Shown in pieces: positions 1 to 6,820 of a DNA stretch of 25,489 nt. This DNA is from JACQMJ01 sp964373495 (GTDB lineage: Bacteria > Patescibacteriota > Minisyncoccia > Sungbacterales > SURF-37), in the NCBI GenBank assembly GCA_964373495.1, contig CAYJUW010000007.1, positions 1 through 25,489 of the forward strand. Direction: 5' to 3'. The translations under genes were made by a program, and so were the position numbers. Under the pieces are notes generated by a model that did no database searches, was not told where the DNA came from, and saw only the letters and a program-made list of their open reading frames with translations. Numbering within the stretch: the first letter of the stretch is position 1; each line of letters opens with the position of its first letter.

Positions 1-194
1 TTCCGCCGGATGCCGTAATCCAGCCCGGCGATCTCATCACCGCTTCCCCCCGCGCCGCGGGCGGCCGCTCTTCGCTCCTCGTCGGCGAGGTCCGCGAGGT
101 CCGCCCGGCGGCGCACGAGGTGTTCCAGGCCGTCCGGGCGGTGCACCTCTTTGACCCGGCCGATGATGATGTGTTCGTGCTTCTTGCTCTCTAG
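1..194 (+). CDS. mreC: MreC, rod-shape-determining protein, C-terminal end (5' truncated)
   Basis: Open frame from base 3 to the TAG at 192-194; the start lies outside the window. The 63 visible residues read as the end of the MreC beta-domain: a QPGDLITAS strand, then a glycine-rich turn, LLVGEVREV, and a closing strand with HEVFQAVRAVHLFDPADD. This matches the family pattern 'GDxVxTSG...GxxxGxV.xV' near the MreC C-terminus. MreC is the periplasmic scaffold that activates PBP2/RodA in elongasome cell-wall synthesis. mreD and mrdA follow on the same strand, the usual mre order, which supports the call. Only the tail is visible, so domain integrity cannot be judged. Confidence 0.85.
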   Translation, partial: PPDAVIQPGDLITASPRAAGGRSSLLVGEVREVRPAAHEVFQAVRAVHLFDPADDDVFVLLAL

Positions 195-388
195 CCGCTA
201 GCCGGACGAAATCCGAAGCACGAAGTCCGAACCCCCAGCAGCATACATCCTTTTCGGATTTAACTGCGGGGCTCGCAAATTCCAATGGCCGAAATCATAA
301 ATCCCAAATTCGTTTGGAATTTTGAGTTGCGAAGGATTTTCATTCCGAATCCAGAATTTCTGGTTTTAATTTTTCGCCTACCGCCAGT
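195..388. repeat. Intergenic spacer mreC-mreD with degenerate CGAA/AATTCC repeat blocks
   Basis: No convincing gene. At 205-233 there is a run of CGAA-containing units (CGAAATC, CGAAGCA, CGAAGTC, CGAACCC). From about 277 to 365 there are AT-rich units built on AAATTCCAA and TTTGGAATTTTG, which are reverse complements of each other, ending in the small palindrome CCAGAATTTCTGG. The style matches the degenerate arrays found elsewhere in this window. No clear Shine-Dalgarno site precedes mreD. Confidence 0.55.
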
Positions 389-913
389 ATGATGCGCTTC
401 TTCTCGTGGCTGTTCGGCTATTTTGCGGCGTTGGCGCTGGAAGTTTCCTTCCTGCCGAGCTTCTTTGGCACGGCGGTGCCCTCGCTGTACCTCATGCCGC
501 TGATTCTTGGCATCGTTTCTCAGGGATTCTGGCCGGGGCTGTGGTTGAGCGGGCTGGCCGGTTTTGTCCGCGATGTGCTCGTTTCGGGAACCGGCGGCGC
601 CCAAACCGTAGCCGCGCTCATCGTATTCTTGGCCATGCGGCTCTTCCTCGCCCTTGATCTGTTCGATGTGCCGCTCCAGCGCATCGGCGCCATTGCGGCC
701 GGACTCGTGGTCGTTCCCGTGGCCTCGCGTCTGGCCGTCGCTCTGGCGCAGGGCTTTGGCGCGGCCGCGCCGTCGTTCCCCGGCGCGGATTTCGTCAGCG
801 CCGCCGTCCTCCGGGAGATAGCGTTCGCCGCGGCCTGGTTCTTCCTTGCCTCGTGGCTGATCGTCCGATCCGCCCAACGGCATCGCCGTGAAGCGCTGCA
901 TCGGATTGCGTAG
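389..913 (+). CDS. mreD: MreD-like rod-shape membrane protein
   Basis: 174 residues, almost entirely hydrophobic, with about five predicted membrane segments. It starts MMRFFSWLFGYFAALALEVSF, has a second segment near LYLMPLILGIVSQGF, and carries a conserved-looking G-FVRDVLVSG stretch around residues 57-67, comparable to the 'G...DxxSG' loop of MreD. Length fits the family (about 160-180). MreD is the membrane partner of MreC in the elongasome. Position between mreC and mrdA is the main support, since MreD is poorly conserved. Two adjacent ATGs (389 and 392) are possible starts and neither has a clear ribosome-binding site. The gene is followed by a 192-bp inverted-repeat element instead of running directly into mrdA. 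Confidence 0.8.
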   Translation: MMRFFSWLFGYFAALALEVSFLPSFFGTAVPSLYLMPLILGIVSQGFWPGLWLSGLAGFVRDVLVSGTGGAQTVAALIVFLAMRLFLALDLFDVPLQRIGAIAAGLVVVPVASRLAVALAQGFGAAAPSFPGADFVSAAVLREIAFAAAWFFLASWLIVRSAQRHRREALHRIA

Positions 914-927
914 ACCGGCAGCTGCCC

Positions 928-1119
928 GGTAGTGAAACTTCCAACGGGTGGGCGCGCATAGCTCATGGCAGTAGTACCCGCTTGAGCTCCCGTGATGCGG
1001 CGGCGCTGGTCGCCGCAGCGGGTCCACCAGGGAGGTAATCACCGGCTACGCCCCAAACGCTCACGCCATTGCGTAGGATTTTACCCATAGATCGTATTGT
1101 TCGAAGTTCTACTACCGGG
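928..1119. repeat. 192-bp element with 21-bp imperfect inverted ends between mreD and mrdA
   Basis: The left end, 928-948 (CCCGGTAGTGAAACTTCCAAC), and the reverse complement of 1099-1119 (CCCGGTAGTAGAACTTCGAAC) agree at 18 of 21 positions. Inside is a 7-bp hairpin TGCGGCG/CGCCGCA with an 8-nt loop, near 990-1016. The element ends two bases before the likely mrdA ATG. I see no target-site duplication. It could be a MITE-like non-autonomous element, or the closing stem of a large structured RNA leader. Confidence 0.55.
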
Positions 1120-1120
1120 T

Positions 1121-3121
1121 ATGCGCGAATTTTTTTCCAAATCATTCCGGATCCGGCGCCGGAAGGTGGAAATCGAACCGGAGGAGATCTTCATGGATGC
1201 CGTGAATATTCCCGGCTTCCGCGCCGAGCTTCACGAGGGTCGCATGGAACGTCCGATCCCCCGGAGCGCGTTTTTCGCCTTGGCCCTCCTGGTGGTCGTG
1301 GGCGGCCTCGTTATCGCCGGGCGCCTGGTCGAGCTTGGGCTCTTCCGCGGCCGGACTTTCGCCTTGCAGGCCCAGGCCAACAAGACCTACCCCATCATCA
1401 TTGCTCCGCCGCGGGGAATTTTTTACGACCGATACGGCGAGAAGCTGGTGGAGAATACGCCGAGCTTCGCCGTGTCGCTCGAAACAGCGGCGTTCAGGAC
1501 GGATGAGATGTTCGCTGCTGTCGTGGCTCGCCTGACCAAACTTTTCGGTACATCGGTAGCCGAGATCGCCGAAGCCAACGGCCTTGCTTCGGCATCCGCA
1601 TCCGTGCTCCAGCACCGGGGTGGCTGGCCCGGGGAGATTTTCATCGCCGCCGGGGGCGATCTTTACGCTCCGGTTCTTGAAATTCAGGCCAGGCCGGAGG
1701 AATTCGAGGGCGTGGTGATTTCCGAGTCCATCCGCCGCTCCTACTCCTTGGGGGCCTTAACCAGCCACCTCCTGGGGTACATCAGCCGGCCGAGCCGCGA
1801 GGATCTCGCCCGCCGCCCCGAGGTGCGGCCGATTGACGTCGTCGGCAAGAGCGGGCTTGAGCTCTGGTATGAGTCCGAGCTTCGCGGCCGGGCCGGCGAG
1901 AAGCTGATCGAGGTCAATGCCAGAGGTGAGCCGCAACGGGAGCGCTTCATCGTCAAAGCCGAGCCGGGGAGCGATGTCCTCCTCGAGGTTGACGCTGGAC
2001 TGCAGCGGTTTGCCGCCGAGACGCTGGCCCGGCACCTAAAGGCCTTGGGCAAGAAGGCCGGCGTGGTGATTGCCCTTGACCCGCGGGACGGCGCTATCCG
2101 GACGTTGGTCAGCTATCCCGGCTACGATCCGAACCTCTTCAACCGCGGGGTGAGCGCCAAGGAGTTCGAGCGCCTAGCGGACGACCCGGCCCATCCCTTC
2201 TTCAACCGGGCCATTACCGGCGGCTACCCCACGGGTTCGACCATCAAGCCCTTTCTGGCCGCGGCCGCGCTCGAAGAGGAAGTCATTGCGCCCGAGCGGG
2301 CCATCTACGACCCGGGGTTTATCTCTGTGCCCAATCCCTACGACCCGGCTCATCCCACGATCTTCAAGGACTGGAAAGCGCTCGGCTGGGTGGACATGCG
2401 CCGCGCCATCGCCATGTCGGCCAACGTCTACTTCTATACCATTGGCGGCGGCTACCGCGACATCAGGGGTCTCGGCATCGAGCGGATCAGATCGTGGTTG
2501 GAGCGCTTCGGCTGGGGACGAGCGCTCGGGATTGATCTTCCCGGGGAATACGCCGGCCTCCTGCCCGACCCGGAGAAGAAAAAAACCATCCGGCCTAAAG
2601 ATCCCGTCTGGCGCATCGGCGACACGTACATCACGGCCATCGGCCAGGGCGATCTGGAGGCCACGCCGCTCCAGCTTGCGGTCGCGACCGCGGCCATTGC
2701 CAATGGCGGGACGATCTGGAAGCCGCGTCTGGCCCGGGCCATCGCCAGCACCGAGGGCGGCCTACTTCGTGAATTCCGGCCCGAGGCCGTGGGGCGGGTC
2801 CCCCTCAGCGCCGAGACGCTCGCCGTGGTCCGTGAGGGCATGCGCCAGGCCGTCACCGAGGGCTCGGCCGCAGCACTCAACGATCTCTTCTTCTCTGTGG
2901 CCGGCAAGACCGGCACGGCCCAGACCGGGGTCTACGGCAAGAACCACGGCTGGTTTACCGGTTTTGCGCCCGCTGAGGCGCCGGAGCTGGTCATCACCGT
3001 GCTCGTGGAGGAGGGGACCGGCGGTTCTACCGATGCCGTGCCTATTGCCAAAGAGGTGCTGTACTATTACTTCACTAAGGCCAGGAATCCACAGTTGACC
3101 CCGTTACAAAATTCACAGTAG
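1121..3121 (+). CDS. mrdA: Penicillin-binding protein 2, elongasome transpeptidase
   Basis: A 666-aa class B PBP that cross-links peptidoglycan during elongation. In order: a cytoplasmic basic N-terminus with RRRKVEIEPEEIF, one membrane anchor near residues 50-70 (FFALALLVVVGGLVIAG), a dimerisation domain starting at PPRGIFYDRYG, and a transpeptidase domain. All three catalytic motifs are intact: STIK (Ser about 373), SAN (about 433) and KTGT (about 596). The start chosen is ATG 1121. A TTG at 1097 is in frame but lies inside the upstream repeat element. ATG 1193 has a strong GGAGGA site, but using it would remove the EIEPEEIF segment that I recall as conserved in CPR homologues. The last roughly 9 codons (from PQLTPLQNSQ) come from a separate inverted-repeat element, so the C-terminal tail looks acquired. 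Confidence 0.95.
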   Translation: MREFFSKSFRIRRRKVEIEPEEIFMDAVNIPGFRAELHEGRMERPIPRSAFFALALLVVVGGLVIAGRLVELGLFRGRTFALQAQANKTYPIIIAPPRGIFYDRYGEKLVENTPSFAVSLETAAFRTDEMFAAVVARLTKLFGTSVAEIAEANGLASASASVLQHRGGWPGEIFIAAGGDLYAPVLEIQARPEEFEGVVISESIRRSYSLGALTSHLLGYISRPSREDLARRPEVRPIDVVGKSGLELWYESELRGRAGEKLIEVNARGEPQRERFIVKAEPGSDVLLEVDAGLQRFAAETLARHLKALGKKAGVVIALDPRDGAIRTLVSYPGYDPNLFNRGVSAKEFERLADDPAHPFFNRAITGGYPTGSTIKPFLAAAALEEEVIAPERAIYDPGFISVPNPYDPAHPTIFKDWKALGWVDMRRAIAMSANVYFYTIGGGYRDIRGLGIERIRSWLERFGWGRALGIDLPGEYAGLLPDPEKKKTIRPKDPVWRIGDTYITAIGQGDLEATPLQLAVATAAIANGGTIWKPRLARAIASTEGGLLREFRPEAVGRVPLSAETLAVVREGMRQAVTEGSAAALNDLFFSVAGKTGTAQTGVYGKNHGWFTGFAPAEAPELVITVLVEEGTGGSTDAVPIAKEVLYYYFTKARNPQLTPLQNSQ

Positions 3122-3201
3122 ACAGCTGGTAGTGCGGTGCGTATCATTCCCAAGAAGCAGGCCAGCGGTAGCACGCGACGACATGAATTTTGTAACGGGG
3201 T
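3098..3201. repeat. 104-bp element with 17-bp perfect inverted ends
   Basis: 3098-3114 (ACCCCGTTACAAAATTC) and 3185-3201 are exact reverse complements, and both lie beside TTGAC-like sequence. Read inward from the right, the end is TGTCAACCCCGTTACAAAATTC shifted by a few bases, resembling an insertion-sequence end beginning TGT. The left arm lies inside the last codons of mrdA. The right arm supplies the -35 box of the greA promoter. No transposase is encoded, so it is at most a non-autonomous MITE. Confidence 0.6.
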
Positions 3202-3228
3202 TGACAGGCCGATAGGAGTTTCTATAAT
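3201..3228 (+). promoter_or_regulatory. Consensus sigma70-type promoter for greA
   Basis: TTGACA at 3201-3206, a 16-nt spacer and TATAAT at 3223-3228: both hexamers are perfect. The expected start near 3235 gives a leader of about 95 nt that contains the 9-bp-period inverted array. The -35 box overlaps the right end of the 104-bp inverted-repeat element. Confidence 0.85.
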
Positions 3229-3250
3229 CAGGTGAACCTAAATGAAGTTG

Positions 3251-3315
3251 GTTAAGCGAGTTAAGTGAATTAAGTAAATTAAGCTTAACTTGCTTAACTC
3301 GCTTAATTTACTTAA
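3251..3315. repeat. Inverted array of 9-bp TTAAGYRAR units in the greA leader
   Basis: The left half is a run of TTAAG-type units with 9-bp period (GTTAAGCGA, GTTAAGTGA, ATTAAGTAA). The right half has the complementary type (TTAACTCGC, TTAATTTAC). Exact complementary pairs are 3270-3284 with 3301-3315 (15 bp) and 3252-3265 with 3293-3306 (14 bp). The two pairings share 3301-3306, so both cannot form fully at once. It lies 14 nt before the greA ATG, where a Shine-Dalgarno site would be, and none is visible. Confidence 0.8.
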
Positions 3316-3329
3316 CGGACTCAATCGTC

Positions 3330-3785
3330 ATGACCGAATACCTCAGCGCCGAAGGGCTGGAAAAATTAAAGCGCGAGCTCGAAGAGCTGAAGACGGTCAA
3401 GCGCCGCGAAATTGCCGAACGCCTCGAGGCCGCCAAAGCCCTCGGCGATCTTTCCGAGAACGCCGAGTACCACGAGGCCAAGGAGGCCCAGTCGCTGAAC
3501 GAGGTCAACATCCAGGAGCTGGAGGAGGTGCTCCGCGACGTCGTGCTCATCACCAAGCCGACGCACACCAAGATCGTTCAGATCGGTTCGACCATCGCGG
3601 TGGATTCCTCGCGCGGCCGTGAGGTCTTTACTATTGTCGGTTCCGAGGAAGCCGATCCGCTCGCCGGGAAAATCTCGAACGAATCCCCGATGGGCCAGGC
3701 CTTCCTCGGCCGGACCGCGGGCGAAACCGTTGAGATCAAGGCCCCGGGCGGGGTCGAAACGTACAAGATCCAGAAAATCATGTGA
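3330..3785 (+). CDS. greA: Transcription elongation factor GreA
   Basis: 151 aa, the usual GreA length. The N-terminal coiled coil (residues 5-75) includes EGLEKLKRELEELK and the family signature GDLSENAEYHEAKEAQ, which carries the acidic tip residues that reach into the RNA polymerase secondary channel. The C-terminal FKBP-like domain includes VGSEEADPLAGKISNESPMGQAFLGRTAGE. It rescues backtracked RNA polymerase by stimulating transcript cleavage in the cytoplasm. The start ATG 3330 is fixed by the standard MTEYLSAEGLEKLK N-terminus; the upstream in-frame sequence is only translated repeat array. It is driven by the consensus promoter at 3201-3228. Confidence 0.97.
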   Translation: MTEYLSAEGLEKLKRELEELKTVKRREIAERLEAAKALGDLSENAEYHEAKEAQSLNEVNIQELEEVLRDVVLITKPTHTKIVQIGSTIAVDSSRGREVFTIVGSEEADPLAGKISNESPMGQAFLGRTAGETVEIKAPGGVETYKIQKIM

Positions 3786-3787
3786 CG

Positions 3788-3872
3788 AGAAACAAGAAAC
3801 GAGAAATAAGAAATTAGATTCAGATATCCATTCAGGTTCTCATTTCGCGTTTCTCGGTTCTGAGTTTCGGCA
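3788..3872. repeat. Inverted degenerate GAGAAAC/GTTTCTC array after greA
   Basis: Just after the greA stop, a left block of units such as CGAGAAACAAGAAACGAG (3787-3804) is followed after about 30 nt by a right block of complementary type, with TCTCATTTCGCGTTTCTCGG near 3838-3858 and TGAGTTTCGG after it. The pairing is imperfect and staggered. It is built like the greA and serS leader arrays but with different unit sequence. No U-tract follows, so it is not a standard terminator. Confidence 0.6.
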
Positions 3873-3896
3873 GCCGGGATCCAACCGATTTTGGTA

Positions 3897-3926
3897 TTGT
3901 CGCTTTTGGGCGCGGCGTGTTAGCAT
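3897..3926 (+). promoter_or_regulatory. Putative leaderless promoter of lysS
   Basis: TTGTCG (3897-3902), an 18-nt spacer and TAGCAT (3921-3926), preceded by TGT (extended -10 type). The lysS ATG is 8 nt downstream of the -10, leaving no room for a Shine-Dalgarno site, so the transcript would start at or next to the AUG. Confidence 0.5.
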
Positions 3927-3934
3927 CGCGGTAT

Positions 3935-5407
3935 ATGGCTCTCGATGACATCCGGCGCGACCGCCTGAACAAGCTCGAGTCCTACGAAGCCGCCGGCCGC
4001 GACCCGTATCCGGCGGCCGTCCGGCGGGATTTTTTTATTGGCGATGCGGTCAAAAAATTCTCCGTACTCGTAAAATCAAAGAAGATAATTTCGGTTGCCG
4101 GACGCCTCCGCGCGTGGCGTGAACACGGCGGGGCAACCTTTGGAGATCTCCAGGACGGGAGCGGCGGTATCCAGATCTACTTCAGCCGCGACGAGCTCGG
4201 CCAAGCGTATGATCTCGCTCTGAAGACGGTTGATATCGGCGATTTCCTCGAGGCGAGCGCCACGGCCTTCAAGACCAAGGCGGGCGAGCCGACGCTCAAG
4301 GTGCGGGAGTGGCGCATCATTTCAAAATCGCTCCTCCCGCTGCCCGAAAAGTGGCACGGCCTGAAAGACGTTGAGGAGCGCTTCCGCAGGCGCTACCTTG
4401 ACCTGGTCATGAATCCCGCGGTGCGCGAGCGCTTCCGCACGCGCGCAGCCATCATCCGCGCCATCCGGGAGTTTCTCGACGGCGAGGGTTTCCTCGAGGT
4501 GGAGACGCCGATGCTCCAACACCTGCCCGGCGGGGCGCTCGCCAAACCATTCAAGACTCATCACAATGCTCTGGGCATTGACCTCTACCTCCGCATTGCC
4601 CCGGAGCTCTATTTGAAGGAGCTCCTGGTGGGCGGATTGGAGAAGGTCTACGAGCTCGGGAAATCCTTCCGCAACGAGGGCATTGATGTCACCCATAACC
4701 CCGAATTCACGACCGTCGAGTGGTATGCCGCCTATTGGGATGAGGAGGACATGATGTCCTGTGTAGAGCGCTTCTTGGGGGCGATTTTGAAGCGCCTCGG
4801 CGTGAAAGGCGGCAAGATTCCCTTTGACGGAAAAACAGTGGCCTTCGGAAAAACGTTCGCGCGCATTTCATTCAGCGACGTGCTGAAGCGCTATGCGCTT
4901 ATTGTCGATTATGATCAGGCAACTGCTGATGACCTCCTTCAGAAAGCGCGTCAATTCGGCATAGAAATGCCATGCTCTGCTCAGAAGGGTAAAATTGCCG
5001 ATGAAATTTTCAAGAAAATCTGCCGCCCGCACCTCGTCAATCCGACGTTCGTGGTCCACCATCCCCTCGAAATCTCGCCGCTGGCCAAGCGCACGGCGGC
5101 TGGCTCACACACGGTGCGCCGGCTCCAACTCATTGTCGGCGGCCTTGAGCTCGTCAACGCCTATGCCGAATTAAATGACCCCCGCGATCAGCGCGCGCGG
5201 TTTCAGGAGCAGCGGGGAAACTGGCGGCCTGATGCTGAGGAGGAGACCCATCCCAAGGATGAAGCGTTCATCGAGGCGCTCGAATACGGCATGCCGCCCG
5301 CCGCCGGCATCGGCATCGGCATTGACCGGCTGGTGATGCTGTTGACCGATACTAAGAATATCCGGGAAGTGGTGCTGTTCCCAACCCTACGCCCGAAAGC
5401 TAGTTAA
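3935..5407 (+). CDS. lysS: Lysyl-tRNA synthetase, class II
   Basis: 490 aa. Charges tRNA-Lys with lysine. An N-terminal OB-fold anticodon-binding domain (about residues 50-145, including VAGRLRAWREHGGATFGDLQDGSG) precedes the class II catalytic core. Visible core motifs: motif 1 around FLDGEGFLEVETPML; motif 2 FRNEGIDVTHNPEFTTVEWY; a VNPTFVVHHPLEISPLAK segment; and motif 3 GIGIGIDRLVMLL. The core is complete. ATG 3935 is chosen (MALDDIRRDRLNKLES). An in-frame GTG at 3917 would overlap the putative -10 box. The TAA stop lies within the first TTAA unit of the repeat array that leads into serS. Confidence 0.97.
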   Translation: MALDDIRRDRLNKLESYEAAGRDPYPAAVRRDFFIGDAVKKFSVLVKSKKIISVAGRLRAWREHGGATFGDLQDGSGGIQIYFSRDELGQAYDLALKTVDIGDFLEASATAFKTKAGEPTLKVREWRIISKSLLPLPEKWHGLKDVEERFRRRYLDLVMNPAVRERFRTRAAIIRAIREFLDGEGFLEVETPMLQHLPGGALAKPFKTHHNALGIDLYLRIAPELYLKELLVGGLEKVYELGKSFRNEGIDVTHNPEFTTVEWYAAYWDEEDMMSCVERFLGAILKRLGVKGGKIPFDGKTVAFGKTFARISFSDVLKRYALIVDYDQATADDLLQKARQFGIEMPCSAQKGKIADEIFKKICRPHLVNPTFVVHHPLEISPLAKRTAAGSHTVRRLQLIVGGLELVNAYAELNDPRDQRARFQEQRGNWRPDAEEETHPKDEAFIEALEYGMPPAAGIGIGIDRLVMLLTDTKNIREVVLFPTLRPKAS

Positions 5408-5490
5408 GCACGTTAAGCGAGTTAAGTGAATTAAGTGATCGGCGCCTTCTGGCTTAACTCGCTTAATTCACTTAATTTACTTAATTCACT
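5404..5490. repeat. Inverted array of 9-bp TTAAGYRAR units between lysS and serS
   Basis: Left block of TTAAG units (TTAAGCACG, TTAAGCGAG, TTAAGTGAA), then GATCGGCGCCTTCTGG, then a right block (TTAACTCGC, TTAATTCAC, TTAATTTAC, TTAATTCAC). Exact complements are 5413-5426 with 5453-5466 and 5422-5435 with 5462-5475, each 14 bp; they overlap and so compete. The block contains the lysS stop and ends 5 nt before the serS ATG. It is the same family as the array before greA. Confidence 0.8.
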
Positions 5491-5494
5491 CGCC

Positions 5495-6820
5495 ATGCTC
5501 GACATCAAATTCATCCGCGAACATCCCGAGCAGGTAAAAGACGGCCTTGCGAAAAAGGGCGTTGAGTTTGATATGGATCATCTGCTTGAGGTTGACGAAA
5601 AGCGGCGGGCCAAGATCAAGGAGGTGGATGATGCGCGGGCCAAGCAAAATGCCGCGTCTGTCGAGATTACGAAGCGTTCCGGCGGCGCGAAGGATGAGAA
5701 GCTCGCGGAGATGAAGGAGTTGAAGGCCAAGCTGGGCGATGCGGAATTCGAGCTGAAAGCGCTCGAGGAGGAGTTCACTGGTCTGATGTACAAAATTCCG
5801 AATCTGCCGCTTGAGGACGTGCCGGTGGGAAAGGACGAGATGGGGAATGTGGTGCTTCGCGAGGTAGGAGAGAAGCGGAAGTTTGATTTTACGCCGTTCG
5901 ATTACGTGGCGCTCGGCGAGAAGCTTGACCTGATTGATACCGAGCGCGCGGCCAAAGTGTCGGGCAGCCGATTCGGATACCTCAAGCATGAGGCGCCGCT
6001 CCTTGAATTTGCGCTCGTTCAGTTTGCGCTCGGATTTCTCACCGATAAGAAGAATATCACACCTGTAGTCCGCGATGGGGGACTTTCCGTAAGCGAAAAG
6101 CCGTTTATCCCGGTTGTGCCTCCGGTACTCGTGCGGCCTGAAGCCATGCGGGCTATGGGCTATGTCGAGCGCGGCGGCGAGGATATCTACTTCATCGAAA
6201 AAGATCAGCTTTATCTCGTTGGCACTTCCGAGCAGTCCATCGGTCCGATGCATATGGATGAGACCTTCAATGAATCCGCGCTGCCGCATCGGCACGTCGC
6301 CTTTTCTACCTGCTTCCGGCGCGAGGCCGGTTCCTACGGGAAAGATGTAAAGGGCATCATGCGCGTGCATCAGTTCGATAAAGTGGAGATGTTCGTGGTT
6401 GTAACGCCGGAGACCTCGCGGCACGAGCACCGTTTGCTTTTGGCCCTTGAGGAGCGGCTCTGGCAGGCGCTCGGAATTCCGTACCGCGTGGTGCACATTT
6501 GCACCGGCGACCTCGGCGATCCGGCTGCGGCAAAATATGATCTCGAAGCATGGCTGCCGGGACAGAACGGCGGCAACGGCGAATACCGCGAAGTCACGTC
6601 AACTTCAAACACGACCGATTTCCAAGCGCGGCGGCTGAACGTAAAAGTGCGGAGAGGCGACGGGAAGGCCGAATTTGTTCATATGCTCAATGGGACGGCC
6701 TTTGCCATCGGCCGGACGATCATCGCGATTTTTGAGAATTATCAGCAGAAAGATGGCTCGGTGAAGGTGCCGGAGGCACTCCGGCCCTATATGCACGGCA
6801 TTGAGGAAATCCGACGCTGA
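5495..6820 (+). CDS. serS: Seryl-tRNA synthetase, class II
   Basis: 441 aa. Charges tRNA-Ser (and tRNA-Sec where present). The N-terminal long coiled-coil arm (residues about 1-105) reads MLDIKFIREHPEQVKDGLAKK through KAKLGDAEFELKALEEEFTGL. The catalytic core has the SerRS TSEQSI signature, motif 2 FSTCFRREAGSYGKDVKGIMRVHQFDKVEM, and motif 3 LNGTAFAIGRTIIAIFENYQ, preceded by the EYREVTSTSNTTDFQARR serine-binding segment. Complete. Start ATG 5495 gives the canonical MLDIKFIRE N-terminus; an upstream in-frame ATG at 5435 would only add translated repeat (LNSLNSLNLLNSL). Its TGA overlaps the ATG of alr by one base, implying co-transcription and translational coupling. Confidence 0.97.
   Translation: MLDIKFIREHPEQVKDGLAKKGVEFDMDHLLEVDEKRRAKIKEVDDARAKQNAASVEITKRSGGAKDEKLAEMKELKAKLGDAEFELKALEEEFTGLMYKIPNLPLEDVPVGKDEMGNVVLREVGEKRKFDFTPFDYVALGEKLDLIDTERAAKVSGSRFGYLKHEAPLLEFALVQFALGFLTDKKNITPVVRDGGLSVSEKPFIPVVPPVLVRPEAMRAMGYVERGGEDIYFIEKDQLYLVGTSEQSIGPMHMDETFNESALPHRHVAFSTCFRREAGSYGKDVKGIMRVHQFDKVEMFVVVTPETSRHEHRLLLALEERLWQALGIPYRVVHICTGDLGDPAAAKYDLEAWLPGQNGGNGEYREVTSTSNTTDFQARRLNVKVRRGDGKAEFVHMLNGTAFAIGRTIIAIFENYQQKDGSVKVPEALRPYMHGIEEIRR

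Noticed and set aside
260..1042. Long minus-strand frame opposite mreD
   Set aside because: Shadow of a GC-rich gene: highly charged, low-complexity translation with no family pattern.
1094..1110. tRNA-like GTTCGAA box before mrdA
   Set aside because: No 5-bp stem around it and no acceptor or anticodon arm; it belongs to the inverted-repeat end.
963..1145. Minus-strand frame ending RELKRVLLP as a TnpB/IS605 relic
   Set aside because: Resemblance is vague, the frame is short, and the true inverted ends argue against an IS200/IS605 element.
1193..3121. mrdA start at ATG 1193, which has the best Shine-Dalgarno site
   Set aside because: It would drop the EIEPEEIF segment before the membrane anchor that I recall as conserved in CPR PBP2; it may still be used as an alternative start.
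3290..3622. Frames starting in the TTAAG arrays (LNSLNLLNGLN, and the long N-terminus of serS from 5435)
   Set aside because: The N-terminal parts are only translated repeat; the family starts of GreA (3330) and SerS (5495) are clear.
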